A DNA stretch of 64,000 nucleotides from Serratia surfactantfaciens (GCF_001642805.2 NZ_CP016948.1:4774001-4838000); one strand, 5' to 3'; positions 30,484-41,831 are shown, numbered from the stretch's first letter. Translations and numbers: made by a program. Notes: generated by a model not told the origin, from the sequence alone.

Positions 30484-31059
30484 TCAGCTCAGCGCCCCGT
30501 TACGGCGGCATTGCGCCACCTGCAAGATGTCTTCCGCCAGCCGTTTGGCGACCGATACGTCCTGGAGCTGGCGTTTTACCAGCAGTTTGCTCAGGCAACC
30601 TTCCTGAATCAGCTCCATTTGCTGCGCCACCATATCGGCGTCGTCGGCGTCCATGTCGCGCAGCAGTTCGCGGGTCAGCTCCAGCGAAGTCAGCTTTTGC
30701 TGCTCCGCCAGTTGGTGGATCGGGTGATCCGTTTCCGGGAAGAAGCTGCAGGCGGCGATAAACAGGCAACCGGGGTAGCGGTCTTGCTGCACGTATTCCG
30801 CCAGCACGTCATAGCGCGCCAGCAGCTTTTGCTGCGGGCTCAGATTTTCGTCCAGCAGCAGCTGGCGGCGCCAGGTGTCTATCTGCTGGCCATGATAGCG
30901 CAGGCAGTCGTACAGCAGCGCTTCGCGATCCGGCCAGAACCGTTTGAGATCGCCGGGTTGAACGTCGAGTTTTTCCGCCAGCATCTCTAATGTGGCGGTC
31001 GCCAGGCCCTGTTGTTCCAACAGGCCCAGCGCGGTATCAAGGACGTGTTCACGTTGCAC
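30484..31059 (-). CDS. yjdC: TetR-family transcriptional regulator YjdC
   Basis: A 191-residue regulator with an N-terminal helix-turn-helix ([21 protein letters not shown]) and a helical ligand domain containing a Cys-rich stretch ([13 protein letters not shown]). It corresponds to E. coli YjdC, likewise downstream of dsbD and next to pheU. Target and ligand are not known from sequence. It begins about 40 bp after dsbD ends and is probably in the cutA-dsbD-yjdC operon. Confidence 0.88.
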   Translation of the reverse strand: MQREHVLDTALGLLEQQGLATATLEMLAEKLDVQPGDLKRFWPDREALLYDCLRYHGQQIDTWRRQLLLDENLSPQQKLLARYDVLAEYVQQDRYPGCLFIAACSFFPETDHPIHQLAEQQKLTSLELTRELLRDMDADDADMVAQQMELIQEGCLSKLLVKRQLQDVSVAKRLAEDILQVAQCRRNGALS

Positions 31060-31098
31060 TTGTGCTTCCTCCCATTCACTTCCGATCTTCAGTGTCAG

Positions 31099-32817
31099 TT
31101 ATCGCATCACTTTCTGCAAATGCGCGTTGAAGGCTTCCGCCTTCATAAAGCCGGTGACCCGCTCGGCCGCCAGCTCGCGGCCTGCCGGATCGAAGAACAG
31201 GATCGTCGGCAGCCCCAACACCTGCAGATGCTTCAGCAGCGCAGCCTGTTCTGCGCTGTTGGCGGTCACGTCCGCTTGCAGCAGCACCGCGTTGGCCAGG
31301 CTCGCCTGTACCGCCGCATCGCTGAAGGTGTATTTCTCGAACTCTTTACAGGCCACGCACCAGTCGGCGTACAGATCGAGCATCACCGGCTTGCCCCGCG
31401 CTTGTTGCAGCGCCAGATCGAGCTGTTCGACGTTGTTGATACGGGTAAAGGCCAGGTGCGGCTGAGCAGCCTGCTGCGCCTGGTCGGCGCCGAAAGCCCA
31501 ATCTTGCAGCGGCCGTGCGGCGATCACCGCTGCCGCCAGCAGCAGCAGTTGCAAGGCGCGAGCCCAGCCGCGCGCGCTTCTCAGGCTCAGGGCGAAGGCC
31601 CAACCGAAGAATGCCAGGCCGAGCAGGCTCCACAAACGCATGCCCCACAGATCGCCGATCACTCGCTCCAGCAGGAACACCGGCAGCGCCAGAATGACGA
31701 AGCCGAAGGCCTCTTTCACGTACTGCATCCACGGGCCGCTGCGCGGCAGCAGGCGGTTGCCGAACAGGGTGACGATCACCAGCGGAATGCCCATCCCCAG
31801 CGCGTACAGGTACAGCGTGCCGCCGCCAGCCCACAGATTGCCGCTCTGGGCGATATACAGCAGGATGGCGCTGAGCGGCGCGGTGGTGCAGGGCGAGCAA
31901 ATCAGCCCGGCCAGGGCGCCCATCAGGAATACGCCGGTCAGCGAGCCGCCGCGCTGGGTGTTGCTCCAGTTAGCCAGCCGGGTTTGCAGTGCGGAAGGCA
32001 GCTGCAGGGAATAGAGGCCGAACATCGACAGCGCCAGGGCGATGAACAGCACCGACAGGCCGATCAAGACATAAGGATGTTGCAGCGCCGCCTGGAACTG
32101 CAGCCCGGCGGCGGCCACCACCAACCCGAGCAGGGTGTAGGTGAGCGCCATGCCCTGCACGTAAACCACCGCCAGCGCCAGAATGCGGCCGCTGCTTTGC
32201 GGCCGGTCGCGGCCGAGAATGATGCCGGAGATCAGCGGGTACATCGGCAGCACGCACGGCGTGAAGGCGATACCGATGCCGATCAGCAATGCCCACAGCG
32301 GCGAGAACGGCAGGCTGGCCGGTGCGGCGGGCGCTTCAGCCGGTGCAGAGGCCGAAAGCGGTGCGGCTGCTGCGGCGCTGACCGCGTCCAACGGGATCAC
32401 CCGGGTTTCCGGCGGATAGCAGAAACCGGCCTCGGCGCAGCCCTGATAGGTGACGCTGAGGCTGGCGTTGGCCGCCGCCTGTTGCAGCGGCACCTGCAGA
32501 TTAAGCTGCTGCTTGAAGATGGCGACTTCGCCGAAGAACTCGTCCTTGTGGCTCAAACCTTCCGGCAGGGTAAAGGCGCCGAGCGTCGCCTGTTGCGGCA
32601 CCAGTTTGATCTGCTGACGATACAGGTAATAGCCGGGGCGGATCTGCCAGTTCAGCGTCACCTGGCTGCCTTGCTGTTTGAAATCGAAAGCAAAAGCCCG
32701 ATCGACGGGCACGAACTGGCTGCCGCCCGTCGGTGCGAACAGCGAGGCCTGCGCCGCCTGCGGCAGGAAGAACAGGCTGCACAGCAGCAAAATCAGTTTA
32801 ATGAAGCGTTGATCCAT
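31099..32817 (-). CDS. dsbD: Thiol:disulfide interchange protein DsbD
   Basis: A 572-residue inner-membrane reductant carrier moving electrons from cytoplasmic thioredoxin to periplasmic DsbC, DsbG and CcmG. Signal peptide at residues 1-24. The N-terminal periplasmic domain has its Cys in [14 protein letters not shown]. The eight-helix core has the paired Cys of [11 protein letters not shown] and [11 protein letters not shown]. The C-terminal thioredoxin-like domain has [13 protein letters not shown]. All six redox cysteines are visible. It starts inside the end of cutA (25-bp overlap). Confidence 0.96.
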   Translation of the reverse strand: MDQRFIKLILLLCSLFFLPQAAQASLFAPTGGSQFVPVDRAFAFDFKQQGSQVTLNWQIRPGYYLYRQQIKLVPQQATLGAFTLPEGLSHKDEFFGEVAIFKQQLNLQVPLQQAAANASLSVTYQGCAEAGFCYPPETRVIPLDAVSAAAAAPLSASAPAEAPAAPASLPFSPLWALLIGIGIAFTPCVLPMYPLISGIILGRDRPQSSGRILALAVVYVQGMALTYTLLGLVVAAAGLQFQAALQHPYVLIGLSVLFIALALSMFGLYSLQLPSALQTRLANWSNTQRGGSLTGVFLMGALAGLICSPCTTAPLSAILLYIAQSGNLWAGGGTLYLYALGMGIPLVIVTLFGNRLLPRSGPWMQYVKEAFGFVILALPVFLLERVIGDLWGMRLWSLLGLAFFGWAFALSLRSARGWARALQLLLLAAAVIAARPLQDWAFGADQAQQAAQPHLAFTRINNVEQLDLALQQARGKPVMLDLYADWCVACKEFEKYTFSDAAVQASLANAVLLQADVTANSAEQAALLKHLQVLGLPTILFFDPAGRELAAERVTGFMKAEAFNAHLQKVMR

Positions 32818-33116
32818 GACAGGTAGTCTTTATCTCCGGCCATCACCGGCAATACCAGCAGCTCGGGCGTCTGGTAGGGGTGATGTTGTTTCAGGGTGTC
32901 GAGCAGGGCCTGCTGACGGCGGCGATCGCTTTTGAACAGCATCTGCACCTCGTATTCCTGTTCCAGCTTCCCTTCCCAGTAATACAGCGAGGTGGCGCCG
33001 GGCAGCAGCGTGGCGCAGGCCGCCAGCTTATCGCCCAAGACCCGCGCCGCCAGTTCCTGGGCGCTGGCTTCATCGGGTGCGGTACAGAGTATGACGACAG
33101 CTTCGCAATCAGACAT
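32793..33116 (-). CDS. cutA: Divalent-cation tolerance protein CutA
   Basis: A 107-residue trimer-forming protein of the CutA1 family, with [32 protein letters not shown] and [10 protein letters not shown]. coli cutA mutants show altered copper tolerance; the molecular role is unsettled. First gene of the cutA-dsbD-yjdC operon, overlapping dsbD. Confidence 0.94.
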   Translation of the reverse strand: MSDCEAVVILCTAPDEASAQELAARVLGDKLAACATLLPGATSLYYWEGKLEQEYEVQMLFKSDRRRQQALLDTLKQHHPYQTPELLVLPVMAGDKDYLSWINASLN

Positions 33117-33195
33117 CTTCAGCCCTCTCTTCGGTTCGAATGGGCACTATACCCTGAAGGCGGATTGGCTAGAAGGCGAGTTTATCGCCAGAAGG

Positions 33196-33221
33196 AAAAC
33201 CGGGGCCGCAGCCCCGGTCGA
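33196..33221 (-). terminator. Terminator after dcuA
   Basis: On the minus strand ACCGGGGC-TGCG-GCCCCGGTTTTCC, immediately after the dcuA stop. Confidence 0.85.
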
Positions 33222-33225
33222 AGCG

Positions 33226-34527
33226 TTACAGCATGATGCTGCCGAGCAGGAAGCCGAATACCACCGCGAAAATCACGCCCATGGTGCCGGGAATGAAGAA
33301 CGGATGGTTGAACACGAAGCGGCCGATGCGCGTGGTGCCGGTATCGTCCATCTGCACCGCGGCGACCAGCGTCGGGTAGGTCGGCAGGATGAACAGGCCG
33401 GATACGGCAGCGAAGGAGGCGACGGCGGTCAGCGGCGACACGTTCAGCGCCAGCGCCATCGGCATCAGCGCCTTGGCGGTGGCGGCCTGCGAGTACAGCA
33501 GCGCCGAGCAGAAGAAGAAGATCACCGCCAGCAGCCACGGGTGCGCCTGAATGACGCTGCCTGCCGTCTCTTTGATCCAGTCGATGTTGGCCTGCACGAA
33601 GGTGTCGCCCAGCCAGGCGACGCCGAGGATACAGATACAGGCGCTCATGCCGGCCTTGAAGGTGCTGGAGTTCAGCACCATGTCGGTGTCGACGCGGCAC
33701 AGCAGGGTAGTCAGCGTGGCGACGCTCAGCATGATGATCAGGATGGCGTTGGTGGTGTTCATCAGCGGCTTGGCCACCAGGCCCAGGCCCGGGCTGTTGA
33801 TGATGGCGTAGGCTACCACGCACAGTACGCCCAGCAGGAACAGCAGCACCGAGGCTTTGGCGCGCGGTTTGATCTCCAGCGCGTTGTTGCCGCGCAGGGT
33901 GATCAGGCCTTCTTCCAGGCGTTTCAGGTAGACCGGATCGTTAGACAGCTTGGAGTCGAACAGCCAGGTCACCAGCAGCGACATCACCAGCACGGCGCAG
34001 AAGGTGGACGGGATCACCACCATCAGCAGGTGCAGGTAGCTGACGCCGTGGCCTTCCATCACCGAAGACATGTACACCACCGCGGCAGAGATCGGCGAGG
34101 CGGTGATGGCGATCTGGGCGGACACCACGGCGGTCGACAGCGGCCGGCAAGGCTTGATGCCCTGTTCTTTCGCCACTTCGGCGATCACCGGCAGCGCCGA
34201 GAGCGAGATGTTGCCGGTGCCGGCGAAGATGGTCAGGAAGTAGGTGACGATAGGGGCGAGAATGGTGATGTGCTTGGGGTTCTTGCGCAGCAGCTTTTCG
34301 GTCTGCTGTACCAGATAGTCCATCCCCCCGGCGACCTGCATGGCGGAGATCGCCGCGATCACCGCCATGATGATGGAAATCACGTCGAAGGGAATGCTGC
34401 CCGGCTTAACGCCGATCAGCGCCAGGACCAGAACGCCCAATCCCCCCGCGAACCCGATACCGATACCGCCCAACCTGGCCCCTAAAAAGATGGCCAGCAG
34501 AACGATAACCAATTCCAAGGCTAGCAT
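33226..34527 (-). CDS. dcuA: Anaerobic C4-dicarboxylate transporter DcuA
   Basis: A 433-residue membrane transporter, the length of E. coli DcuA, beginning MLALELVIVLLAIFLGARL with GGIGIGFAGGLGVLVLA. It exchanges or imports aspartate, fumarate and succinate. Other family segments are GTGNISLSALPVIAEVAKE and ASPISAAVVYMSSVMEG. It lies downstream of aspA; a hairpin and an ERIC element separate the two. Products of AspA (fumarate) feed the frd operon further right. Confidence 0.95.
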   Translation of the reverse strand: MLALELVIVLLAIFLGARLGGIGIGFAGGLGVLVLALIGVKPGSIPFDVISIIMAVIAAISAMQVAGGMDYLVQQTEKLLRKNPKHITILAPIVTYFLTIFAGTGNISLSALPVIAEVAKEQGIKPCRPLSTAVVSAQIAITASPISAAVVYMSSVMEGHGVSYLHLLMVVIPSTFCAVLVMSLLVTWLFDSKLSNDPVYLKRLEEGLITLRGNNALEIKPRAKASVLLFLLGVLCVVAYAIINSPGLGLVAKPLMNTTNAILIIMLSVATLTTLLCRVDTDMVLNSSTFKAGMSACICILGVAWLGDTFVQANIDWIKETAGSVIQAHPWLLAVIFFFCSALLYSQAATAKALMPMALALNVSPLTAVASFAAVSGLFILPTYPTLVAAVQMDDTGTTRIGRFVFNHPFFIPGTMGVIFAVVFGFLLGSIML

Positions 34528-34550
34528 AGTGTTTACTCCTTAAAATGAGA

Positions 34551-34673
34551 TTTCCCGTCGTCCTTGAAACTGCATCGGTGTTGGCTGCGATCACTGACCC
34601 CAGTCACTTACTTGAGTAAGCTCCTGGGGACTTGCGCTCTTGCCGCCTTGATGCAGTCCCAATGATTTAGGGT
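34551..34673. repeat. ERIC element (copy 2)
   Basis: The core reads, in the orientation opposite to copy 1, GACCCCAGTCACTTACTTGA and GTAAGCTCCTGGGGACTTG, flanked by TGCATCGGTGTTGGCTGCG and CCGCCTTGATGCA arms. It lies between aspA and dcuA and would be part of any aspA-dcuA transcript. Confidence 0.9.
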
Positions 34674-34714
34674 GTAAATTGAAAATAAAACGTTAAAATT
34701 TTGTGGGCGCCGGA

Positions 34715-34755
34715 AAGTAAAAAGGCACGCTATCCAGAGGATTTAGCGTGCCTTT
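34715..34755 (-). terminator. Terminator between aspA and dcuA
   Basis: On the minus strand AAAGGCACGCTA...TAGCGTGCCTTTTTA, a 12-bp stem with T-run just after aspA. It should limit read-through into dcuA. Confidence 0.85.
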
Positions 34756-34776
34756 CAGGGCTACCGGGTAGGTCTG

Positions 34777-36213
34777 TTATTGTTCATTTTCATCCGTATA
34801 GCGTTTGGCTTTATAGGCCGGGTGCATCAGGTTCTCCACGGAGAAGATGTCATCCAGCTCGGCTTCGGTCAGCAGGCCGCGTTCCAGCACCACTTCACGC
34901 ACGCTCTTGCCGGTTTCGGCGCAGATCTTCCCGACGATGTCACCGTTATGGTGGCCGATGAACGGGTTCAGATAGGTGACGATACCGATCGAGTTGAAGA
35001 CGTAGTGTTCGCAGACTTCTTTATTCGCGGTGATGCCGTTAATGCATTTTTCCAGCAGGTTGTAGCACGCGTTGGTCAGGATGTGGATCGACTCGAACAT
35101 CGCCTGGCCGATCACCGGCTCCATCACGTTCAACTGCAGCTGGCCCGCTTCGGCCGCCATGGTAACGCAAGTGTCGTTGCCAATCACCTTGAAACACACC
35201 TGATTGACCACTTCCGGCACCACCGGGTTCACTTTGGCCGGCATGATGGACGACCCCGCCTGCAGCTCCGGCAGGTTGATTTCGTTCAGGCCGGCGCGCG
35301 GGCCGGAGGAGAGCAGGCGCAGGTCGTTACAGATTTTGGACAGTTTCACCGCCAGGCGTTTGAGCGCGCTGTGCACCATCACGTAGGCGCCGCAGTCGGA
35401 GGTGGCTTCGATCAGGTCTTCCGCCGGCACGACCGGCAGGCCGCTGACTTCCGCCAGTTTTTGCACCGCCAGCGGCTGATAGCCTTCCGGGGTGTTGAGC
35501 GCGGTGCCGATGGCGGTGGCGCCCAGGTTCACTTCCAGCAGCAGCTCCGCGGTGCGGTGCAGGTTGCGGGTTTCTTCGTTCAGCAGCACGCTGAAGGCGT
35601 GGAATTCCTGGCCGAGAGTCATCGGCACCGCGTCCTGCAGCTGGGTGCGGCCCATCTTCAGGATGGTTTCGAACTCTTTCGCCTTGCGATCGAAGCCTTC
35701 GCGCAGTTGGTTGATGGCGTCGATCAGCTTCTGGTTGGAGGCGTACACCGCGATGCGGAACCCGGTCGGGTAGGCGTCGTTGGTGGATTGGCATTTATTG
35801 AGGTGATCGTTCGGGTTCAGGTATTGGTATTCGCCTTTTTGGTGGCCCATCAGCTCGAGGCCGATGTTCGCCAGCACTTCGTTGGTGTTCATGTTCAGCG
35901 AGGTGCCTGCGCCGCCCTGGAACACGTCCACCGGGAACTGATCCATGCATTTGCCTTTATCCAGCACCTCGTCGCAGGCCTGGATGATCACGTCGGCGAT
36001 TTTGCGCGGGATGGTTTTAAGTTCTTTGTTGGCCATCGCCGCGGCCTTTTTCACCATCACCATGCCGCGAACGAACTCGGGGACATCGCTGATTTTGCTG
36101 TTGCTGATGTAGAAGTTTTCAATCGCACGCAGAGTATGAACTCCGTAGTAAGCGTCTGCGGGGACTTCACGTGTTCCTAACAGGTCTTCTTCGATACGAA
36201 TGTTGTTTGACAT
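34777..36213 (-). CDS. aspA: Aspartate ammonia-lyase AspA
   Basis: A 478-residue tetrameric lyase converting L-aspartate to fumarate and ammonia, identical in length to E. coli AspA. Signature [12 protein letters not shown] is present with the catalytic Ser loop; also [14 protein letters not shown] and [11 protein letters not shown]. It supplies fumarate for anaerobic respiration and pairs with DcuA. A CRP-site candidate lies ~210 bp upstream of its start. Confidence 0.97.
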   Translation of the reverse strand: MSNNIRIEEDLLGTREVPADAYYGVHTLRAIENFYISNSKISDVPEFVRGMVMVKKAAAMANKELKTIPRKIADVIIQACDEVLDKGKCMDQFPVDVFQGGAGTSLNMNTNEVLANIGLELMGHQKGEYQYLNPNDHLNKCQSTNDAYPTGFRIAVYASNQKLIDAINQLREGFDRKAKEFETILKMGRTQLQDAVPMTLGQEFHAFSVLLNEETRNLHRTAELLLEVNLGATAIGTALNTPEGYQPLAVQKLAEVSGLPVVPAEDLIEATSDCGAYVMVHSALKRLAVKLSKICNDLRLLSSGPRAGLNEINLPELQAGSSIMPAKVNPVVPEVVNQVCFKVIGNDTCVTMAAEAGQLQLNVMEPVIGQAMFESIHILTNACYNLLEKCINGITANKEVCEHYVFNSIGIVTYLNPFIGHHNGDIVGKICAETGKSVREVVLERGLLTEAELDDIFSVENLMHPAYKAKRYTDENEQ

Positions 36214-36586
36214 GAGAACCTTCTCTATCTCTATGTGTTGCTGCCGAATTAATAATTTGTCAGGTCAAGGCTAAAGGGCACAGCCTAAATTAATATTGCC
36301 GAAGGCTTGGGGCGTGAAACGATTAACCAAATCGCCCGTTGCTGCCCAGATCATATGCTGGTTGGTAAGAAATGACTGAATCCAGATCACCTTATGGTGT
36401 TTAAGGATATGCCCTTTTCCGGTTCTGTGACTTCTTTCACGTTTGTGAACTTTAGCAATAAAAACCGGCTCTCGGTTGAAATGAAAGGGTGATGTCCCCA
36501 TTGTAGTGGTGTCGGCCGTTTACGGCCTCTTTTTTCGCGCCGTCGCCCCGTGGCGGCCGCGCTTTACCTACCGATAGGAGAACCAG
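36214..36586. promoter_or_regulatory. aspA-fxsA divergent promoter region
   Basis: A 373-bp gap without a convincing gene; a 76-codon minus frame inside it has no recognisable product. It contains a CRP-site candidate (separate entry). Confidence 0.65.
36426..36441. promoter_or_regulatory. CRP-binding site candidate
   Basis: TGTGA-CTTCTT-TCACG matches the CRP consensus TGTGA-N6-TCACA at 9 of 10 half-site positions. E. coli aspA is CRP-activated. Confidence 0.65.
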
Positions 36587-37075
36587 GTGCGCTGGTTACC
36601 GCTACTGCTGATATTTCTGCTGGCTTACATAGAAATATCGATCTTTATCAAAGTCGCCGCCGTGCTCGGCGTCGCTGTCACCCTGCTGCTGGTGGTGTTC
36701 AGTTCCTGCGTCGGCATTTCGCTGGTGCGCAATCAGGGTATGAAAACCTTCGTGCAGATGCAGCAAAAACTGGCGGCCGGCGAAAGCCCGGCGGCGGAAA
36801 TGGTGAAAAGCGTTTCGCTGGTGTTGGCAGGCTTCCTGCTGCTGATTCCGGGCTTCTTCACCGACTTCCTCGGCCTGCTGCTGCTGCTGCCGCCGGTGCA
36901 AAAATCGTTGACGCTGAAGCTGATGCCGCATCTGTCGGTGTATCGCCCCGGCGGTTGGACGGGCGGCGACGCCGCCAACGGCAACACCTTCGACGGCGAA
37001 TTCCAGCGCAAGGACGACGAACGCCCGGTGCTGGAACACCGCCCGGACGAGGAGCGCAAGCCTCACGATCGTTAA
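36587..37075 (+). CDS. fxsA: FxsA membrane protein
   Basis: A 162-residue membrane protein with two to three N-terminal hydrophobic segments (RWLPLLLIFLLAYIEISIF) and the family segment LLLIPGFFTDFLGLLLLLPP. It resembles E. coli FxsA, whose overproduction relieves F-exclusion of phage T7. Start GTG 36587 follows TAGGAGAACCAG. In E. coli yjeH lies between fxsA and groES; here groES follows directly. Confidence 0.93.
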   Translation: MRWLPLLLIFLLAYIEISIFIKVAAVLGVAVTLLLVVFSSCVGISLVRNQGMKTFVQMQQKLAAGESPAAEMVKSVSLVLAGFLLLIPGFFTDFLGLLLLLPPVQKSLTLKLMPHLSVYRPGGWTGGDAANGNTFDGEFQRKDDERPVLEHRPDEERKPHDR

Positions 37076-37076
37076 C

Positions 37077-37101
37077 AAAACGCGGCCCAGGCCGCGTTTT
37101 T
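37077..37101 (+). terminator. Terminator after fxsA
   Basis: AAAACGCGGCC-CA-GGCCGCGTTTTT hairpin directly after the fxsA stop. Confidence 0.85.
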
Positions 37102-37150
37102 CATCTCTGTAGCCTCCGTTCGGCCAAAAATGCGAAATTTTTTTCGTTAG

Positions 37151-37184
37151 CCCCCTTGAAGGGGGCTGGAACGCCCCCATCTCA
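37151..37184 (+). promoter_or_regulatory. Sigma-32 heat-shock promoter of groES-groEL
   Basis: CCCCCTTGAA (37151-37160) and CCCCCATCTC (37174-37183) match the RpoH consensus CTTGAAA-N13-14-CCCCATNT and closely resemble the E. coli groE promoter. The groES ATG is 80 bp downstream. Confidence 0.9.
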
Positions 37185-37264
37185 AATGCCACGAGGCCGG
37201 TAATAACAACCATCCGGTGTACAACCCTAAATCTGATAGAGACCTTCTTACAGGAGAGCGTTCA

Positions 37265-37558
37265 ATGAGTATTCGTCCATTGCATGACCGCGTTATCGTC
37301 AAGCGCAAAGAAGTTGAATCAAAATCTGCTGGCGGCATCGTCCTGACTGGCTCTGCGGCGGGTAAATCCACTCGCGGTGAAGTGGTTGCAGTGGGTAAAG
37401 GGCGTGTGCTGGAAAGCGGCAACATCCAACCGCTGGATGTGAAAGTTGGCGATATCGTGATTTTCAACGACGGCTACGGCGTGAAAGCAGAGAAGATCGA
37501 CAATGAAGAAGTGTTGATCATGTCCGAAAGCGACATTCTGGCAATTGTTGAAGCGTAA
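37265..37558 (+). CDS. groES: Co-chaperonin GroES
   Basis: The 97-residue cap of the GroEL folding chamber, beginning [17 protein letters not shown] 37265 follows ACAGGAGAGC. The mobile-loop segment [18 protein letters not shown] is present. Cotranscribed with groEL, 44 bp apart, from a sigma-32 promoter. Codon use is markedly biased, as expected for a highly expressed gene. Confidence 0.98.
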   Translation: MSIRPLHDRVIVKRKEVESKSAGGIVLTGSAAGKSTRGEVVAVGKGRVLESGNIQPLDVKVGDIVIFNDGYGVKAEKIDNEEVLIMSESDILAIVEA

Positions 37559-37590
37559 TTGCGCTTTATCTTCTGAACTGAACGAGTTGA

Positions 37591-39249
<1,659 letters not shown>

Positions 39250-39277
39250 TCATCCCCCACACGCTTGTGTGCTGAGA

Positions 39278-39307
39278 ACCCCGGTCAAGTGACCGGGGTT
39301 TTTTTTA
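39278..39307 (+). terminator. Terminator after groEL
   Basis: AACCCCGGTC-AAG-GACCGGGGTT with eight T residues. Confidence 0.9.
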
Positions 39308-39389
39308 TCTTAAAAATCAATAAAAAGAATGTTTGTTTAGCGTGTTATTAGTTAACTGAATGAATTATTGCATTATTTTGTTTTTACCC

Positions 39390-39416
39390 TAAACCGTTGT
39401 CGTTTCGTACCGATAT
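39390..39416 (+). promoter_or_regulatory. FliA (sigma-28) flagellar-class promoter
   Basis: TAAA, 15 bases, then ACCGATAT matches the sigma-28 consensus TAAA-N15-GCCGATAA at all but two positions. It lies 59 bp before the chemoreceptor ATG. Confidence 0.8.
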
Positions 39417-39474
39417 AGCCCCTACCGGGCGGGGAATTTTCCCCCGCCGGGGTGACTGTCAACGGAGACGACTT

Positions 39475-41100
39475 ATGCTGAAAAATATGAAAATAGCCAC
39501 CTGGCTGATGTTAATGCTGTTGCTGCTGGGCTTGATGCCCATGGGAACCGGCGCCATCGCCTTCTATTTCATGCAGCAAAACGGCAACAGCATCGGCAGG
39601 ATGAGCACTTTCTCCGACGAGGAAGCGGCGCTGAACCGCAGTTGGCGTGCTTTGCTGCAAACGCAGACGCTGATCGACAACATGGCGTTCGAGCGTATGG
39701 CGCAGACCAGCAGAGCCGATATTCAGCAGGGCATTGATGAGGCGCGCGGCGAGCTGCGCGGCGCCGATGTCGCTTTCAACCTGTTCTGGGATACGCCGGG
39801 TTTGACGGTATCGCGCCCGGAGCTGGGCGAGGCGATGAAAAAGGTTTACCTGGCGCAGCAGGCGGTGCTGAAGCAAGAGTTGACGCTGCTGGCCGACACG
39901 CCTCAGGTGGCATTGATCGAGCGGCTGCACGCCATGGCGGCCGAGAAGCGTCAGGTGCGCCAACGGTTGGACAGCCAGTTTGCCGACTATATGCGGGCGA
40001 CGGTCGCCGCCCACCGTCTGGCGGTGGAGGCGGCGGAACAGACTCAGAAAGTGTTCGCTCGCCTGCTGAGCGGTACCCTGGCGGCGATCCTGCTGCTGCT
40101 GGTCGCCGTACAGCGCGACTTCCGTCGGCGCCTGATCCTGCCGCTGCGCCAAATTGCTGAACACTTGCAAAAGGTTGGGCGCGGCGATCTGCGCAGCAAG
40201 ATCGTGGCGCGCAGCAACGATGAGATTGGCATGTTGTTCGCCAGCCTGCAGGCGATGCAGCAGGAGCTGAGCGCCACCGTGCAGCAGGTGCGTGACGGCG
40301 TGGAGTCGATCAACCACGGCACGCATGAGATCGCCGTCGGCAACGCCGATCTCTCCAGCCGCACCGAAGAGCAGGCCAGCGCGCTGACGGAAACCGCCGC
40401 CAGCATGGAACAGATCACCGCCATGGTGCGGCAAAACGCCGATAACGCCAACCAGGCCGCCGGAATGGTCAGCCAGACCGTCGATATTGCCCGCAACGGC
40501 GAAACGATGATGGCCAGCGCGGTCGACAAAATGCGGGCGATCAACGACAGCGCGCGTCAGGTGGGGGACATCACCAGCGTGATCGATGGCATCGCCTTCC
40601 AGACCAATATCCTGGCGTTGAACGCCGCCGTGGAGGCCGCGCGCGCCGGTGAGCAGGGGCGGGGTTTTGCGGTGGTGGCCGGCGAGGTGCGCAATCTGGC
40701 GCAGCGCTGCGCGACTTCGGCCAAGGAGATCAGTGGCCTGGTCGACGGCGTGACCGGCGATATCGCCGCCGGAGTGCGGCTGGTTGAACAGGCGGGTGAA
40801 ACGATGAATGCCATCGCCGGCTCGGTGAATCAGGTGATGTCGCTGATGGATAACATCTCGTACGCGTCGCAAGAGCAAAGCAAGGGCGTTGAGCAGGTCG
40901 GGGTGGCGGTGACCCAGATGGATCAGGTGACCCAGCAGAACGCCGCGCTGGTGGAGGAGGTGGCGACCACCGCCGTCGGCGTGGAGGAGCAGGCGGCGCT
41001 GTTGGCGCAGGCGGTGGCGGTATTCCAACTGGCGGAGGAGGGACCGCGTCAGGGCGAAGTGGAGGCTCAGGCATCGGCGGCCGCTGCCGGTTGGGCATAA
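39475..41100 (+). CDS. Methyl-accepting chemotaxis protein
   Basis: A 541-residue chemoreceptor; ATG 39475 is chosen (GGAG upstream) over an earlier in-frame start, which lies within the promoter. TM1 at residues ~8-33, a periplasmic four-helix-type sensing region to ~190, TM2 ~200-220, HAMP linker RDFRRRLILPLRQIAEHL, methylation helices, and the conserved signalling hairpin IAFQTNILALNAAVEAARAGE. The C-terminus is Ala-rich and lacks the NWETF tether for CheR/CheB. Ligand unknown. It is absent from this position in E. coli, and its FliA-type promoter ties it to the motility regulon. Confidence 0.92.
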   Translation: MLKNMKIATWLMLMLLLLGLMPMGTGAIAFYFMQQNGNSIGRMSTFSDEEAALNRSWRALLQTQTLIDNMAFERMAQTSRADIQQGIDEARGELRGADVAFNLFWDTPGLTVSRPELGEAMKKVYLAQQAVLKQELTLLADTPQVALIERLHAMAAEKRQVRQRLDSQFADYMRATVAAHRLAVEAAEQTQKVFARLLSGTLAAILLLLVAVQRDFRRRLILPLRQIAEHLQKVGRGDLRSKIVARSNDEIGMLFASLQAMQQELSATVQQVRDGVESINHGTHEIAVGNADLSSRTEEQASALTETAASMEQITAMVRQNADNANQAAGMVSQTVDIARNGETMMASAVDKMRAINDSARQVGDITSVIDGIAFQTNILALNAAVEAARAGEQGRGFAVVAGEVRNLAQRCATSAKEISGLVDGVTGDIAAGVRLVEQAGETMNAIAGSVNQVMSLMDNISYASQEQSKGVEQVGVAVTQMDQVTQQNAALVEEVATTAVGVEEQAALLAQAVAVFQLAEEGPRQGEVEAQASAAAAGWA

Positions 41101-41403
41101 CGCCGCCGCACTGTATTTGATGATATTTTTGCCGCCCGGGGCGATTTAGCTGGTAGACTGGTTAGTTATCAGCTGTCGCTCAAGACGTTGGCCCGCTAGC
41201 GTGGCAACGGATGCTTAAGAGATGGCATCGCTTTCTGATATACCCTATGAGTTTCAAGTTGTAGCTAGGCGGCCAGCTCGTGAGTCCCCAGGCGCTTACT
41301 TGAGTAAGTAACTGGGGGGAGCGAGTGCAGTCAACAACGCTACAGCTTGAAAGGCGACGGGGATAAGATTTTGCGTAATTCTCAACATCGAATGGGGAAC
41401 AAG
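41101..41403. other. Intergenic region with an ERIC element
   Basis: A 303-bp gap between the chemoreceptor and yjeI. The right half is ERIC copy 3. The left half (41101-41239) shows no gene and probably holds the yjeI promoter. Confidence 0.6.
41240..41365. repeat. ERIC element (copy 3)
   Basis: About 126 bp with the full ERIC layout: ATACCCTATGAGTTTCAAGT at one end, core GTGAGTCCCCAGGCGCTTAC and GTAACTGGGGGGAGCGAG, then CTACAGCTTGAAAGGCGACG and GGGGAT at the other. It ends ~40 bp before the yjeI ATG. Confidence 0.9.
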
Positions 41404-41748
41404 ATGCGGATTAAAGCCTTACTGGGTCTTTCGGCAGCGATGCTGCTGGCGGGTTGCAGCACCACTCATGAACTGACCGCTGCGGGTCAGCAGATCAAGT
41501 TCACCGACAGCAAGCCGGCGGCGGAATGCCAGCTGCTGGGTGAAGTGACCGGCACCCAGAGCAACTGGCTGTCCGGCAACGGCGGTGAAGGCAGCTCCAT
41601 GCGCGGTGCGGCCAACGATCTGCGCAACAAGGCTGCGGAGATGGGCGGCAACGTCATTTACGGCGCCAACAGCCCAAGCCAGAATCTGCTCTCCAGCTTC
41701 GCGCCGTTGGACAGCAAAATGGTCGGCCAGGTTTACAAGTGCCCGTAA
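41404..41748 (+). CDS. yjeI: DUF4156 lipoprotein YjeI
   Basis: A 114-residue lipoprotein; ATG 41404 (GGGGAACAAG upstream) gives a lipobox LLAGC with Cys17. Conserved segments AAECQLLGEVTGTQSNWLSG and MRGAANDLRNKAAEMGGNVI match E. coli YjeI, which is also between groEL and epmB. Function unknown. The residues after the Cys (SS/ST, not Asp) suggest outer-membrane sorting. Confidence 0.9.
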   Translation: MRIKALLGLSAAMLLAGCSTTHELTAAGQQIKFTDSKPAAECQLLGEVTGTQSNWLSGNGGEGSSMRGAANDLRNKAAEMGGNVIYGANSPSQNLLSSFAPLDSKMVGQVYKCP

Positions 41749-41780
41749 GGCGCTGAGGCCAATCGCCGCAGAGAGATAAA

Positions 41781-41810
41781 AAAAGAGGAATGCCACGGCA
41801 TTCCTCTTTT
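41781..41810. terminator. Bidirectional terminator between yjeI and epmB
   Basis: AAAAGAGGAATGCC-ACGGCATTCCTCTTTT, a long stem with A- and T-runs on both sides, between convergent genes. Confidence 0.9.
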
Positions 41811-41831
41811 CGTTGGGGTGTCTGACGCGCC

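Noticed and set aside
31012..32826. 604-codon open frame antisense to dsbD
   Set aside because: Gln- and Arg-rich shadow with no family features.
32992..34485. 497-codon open frame antisense to dcuA
   Set aside because: His- and Gln-rich composition typical of an antisense shadow.
36271..36501. 76-codon minus frame upstream of aspA
   Set aside because: No recognisable product; it overlaps the CRP site and promoter region.
41347..41403. Upstream extension of the yjeI frame
   Set aside because: It starts inside an ERIC element; the ATG at 41404 gives a proper lipoprotein signal.
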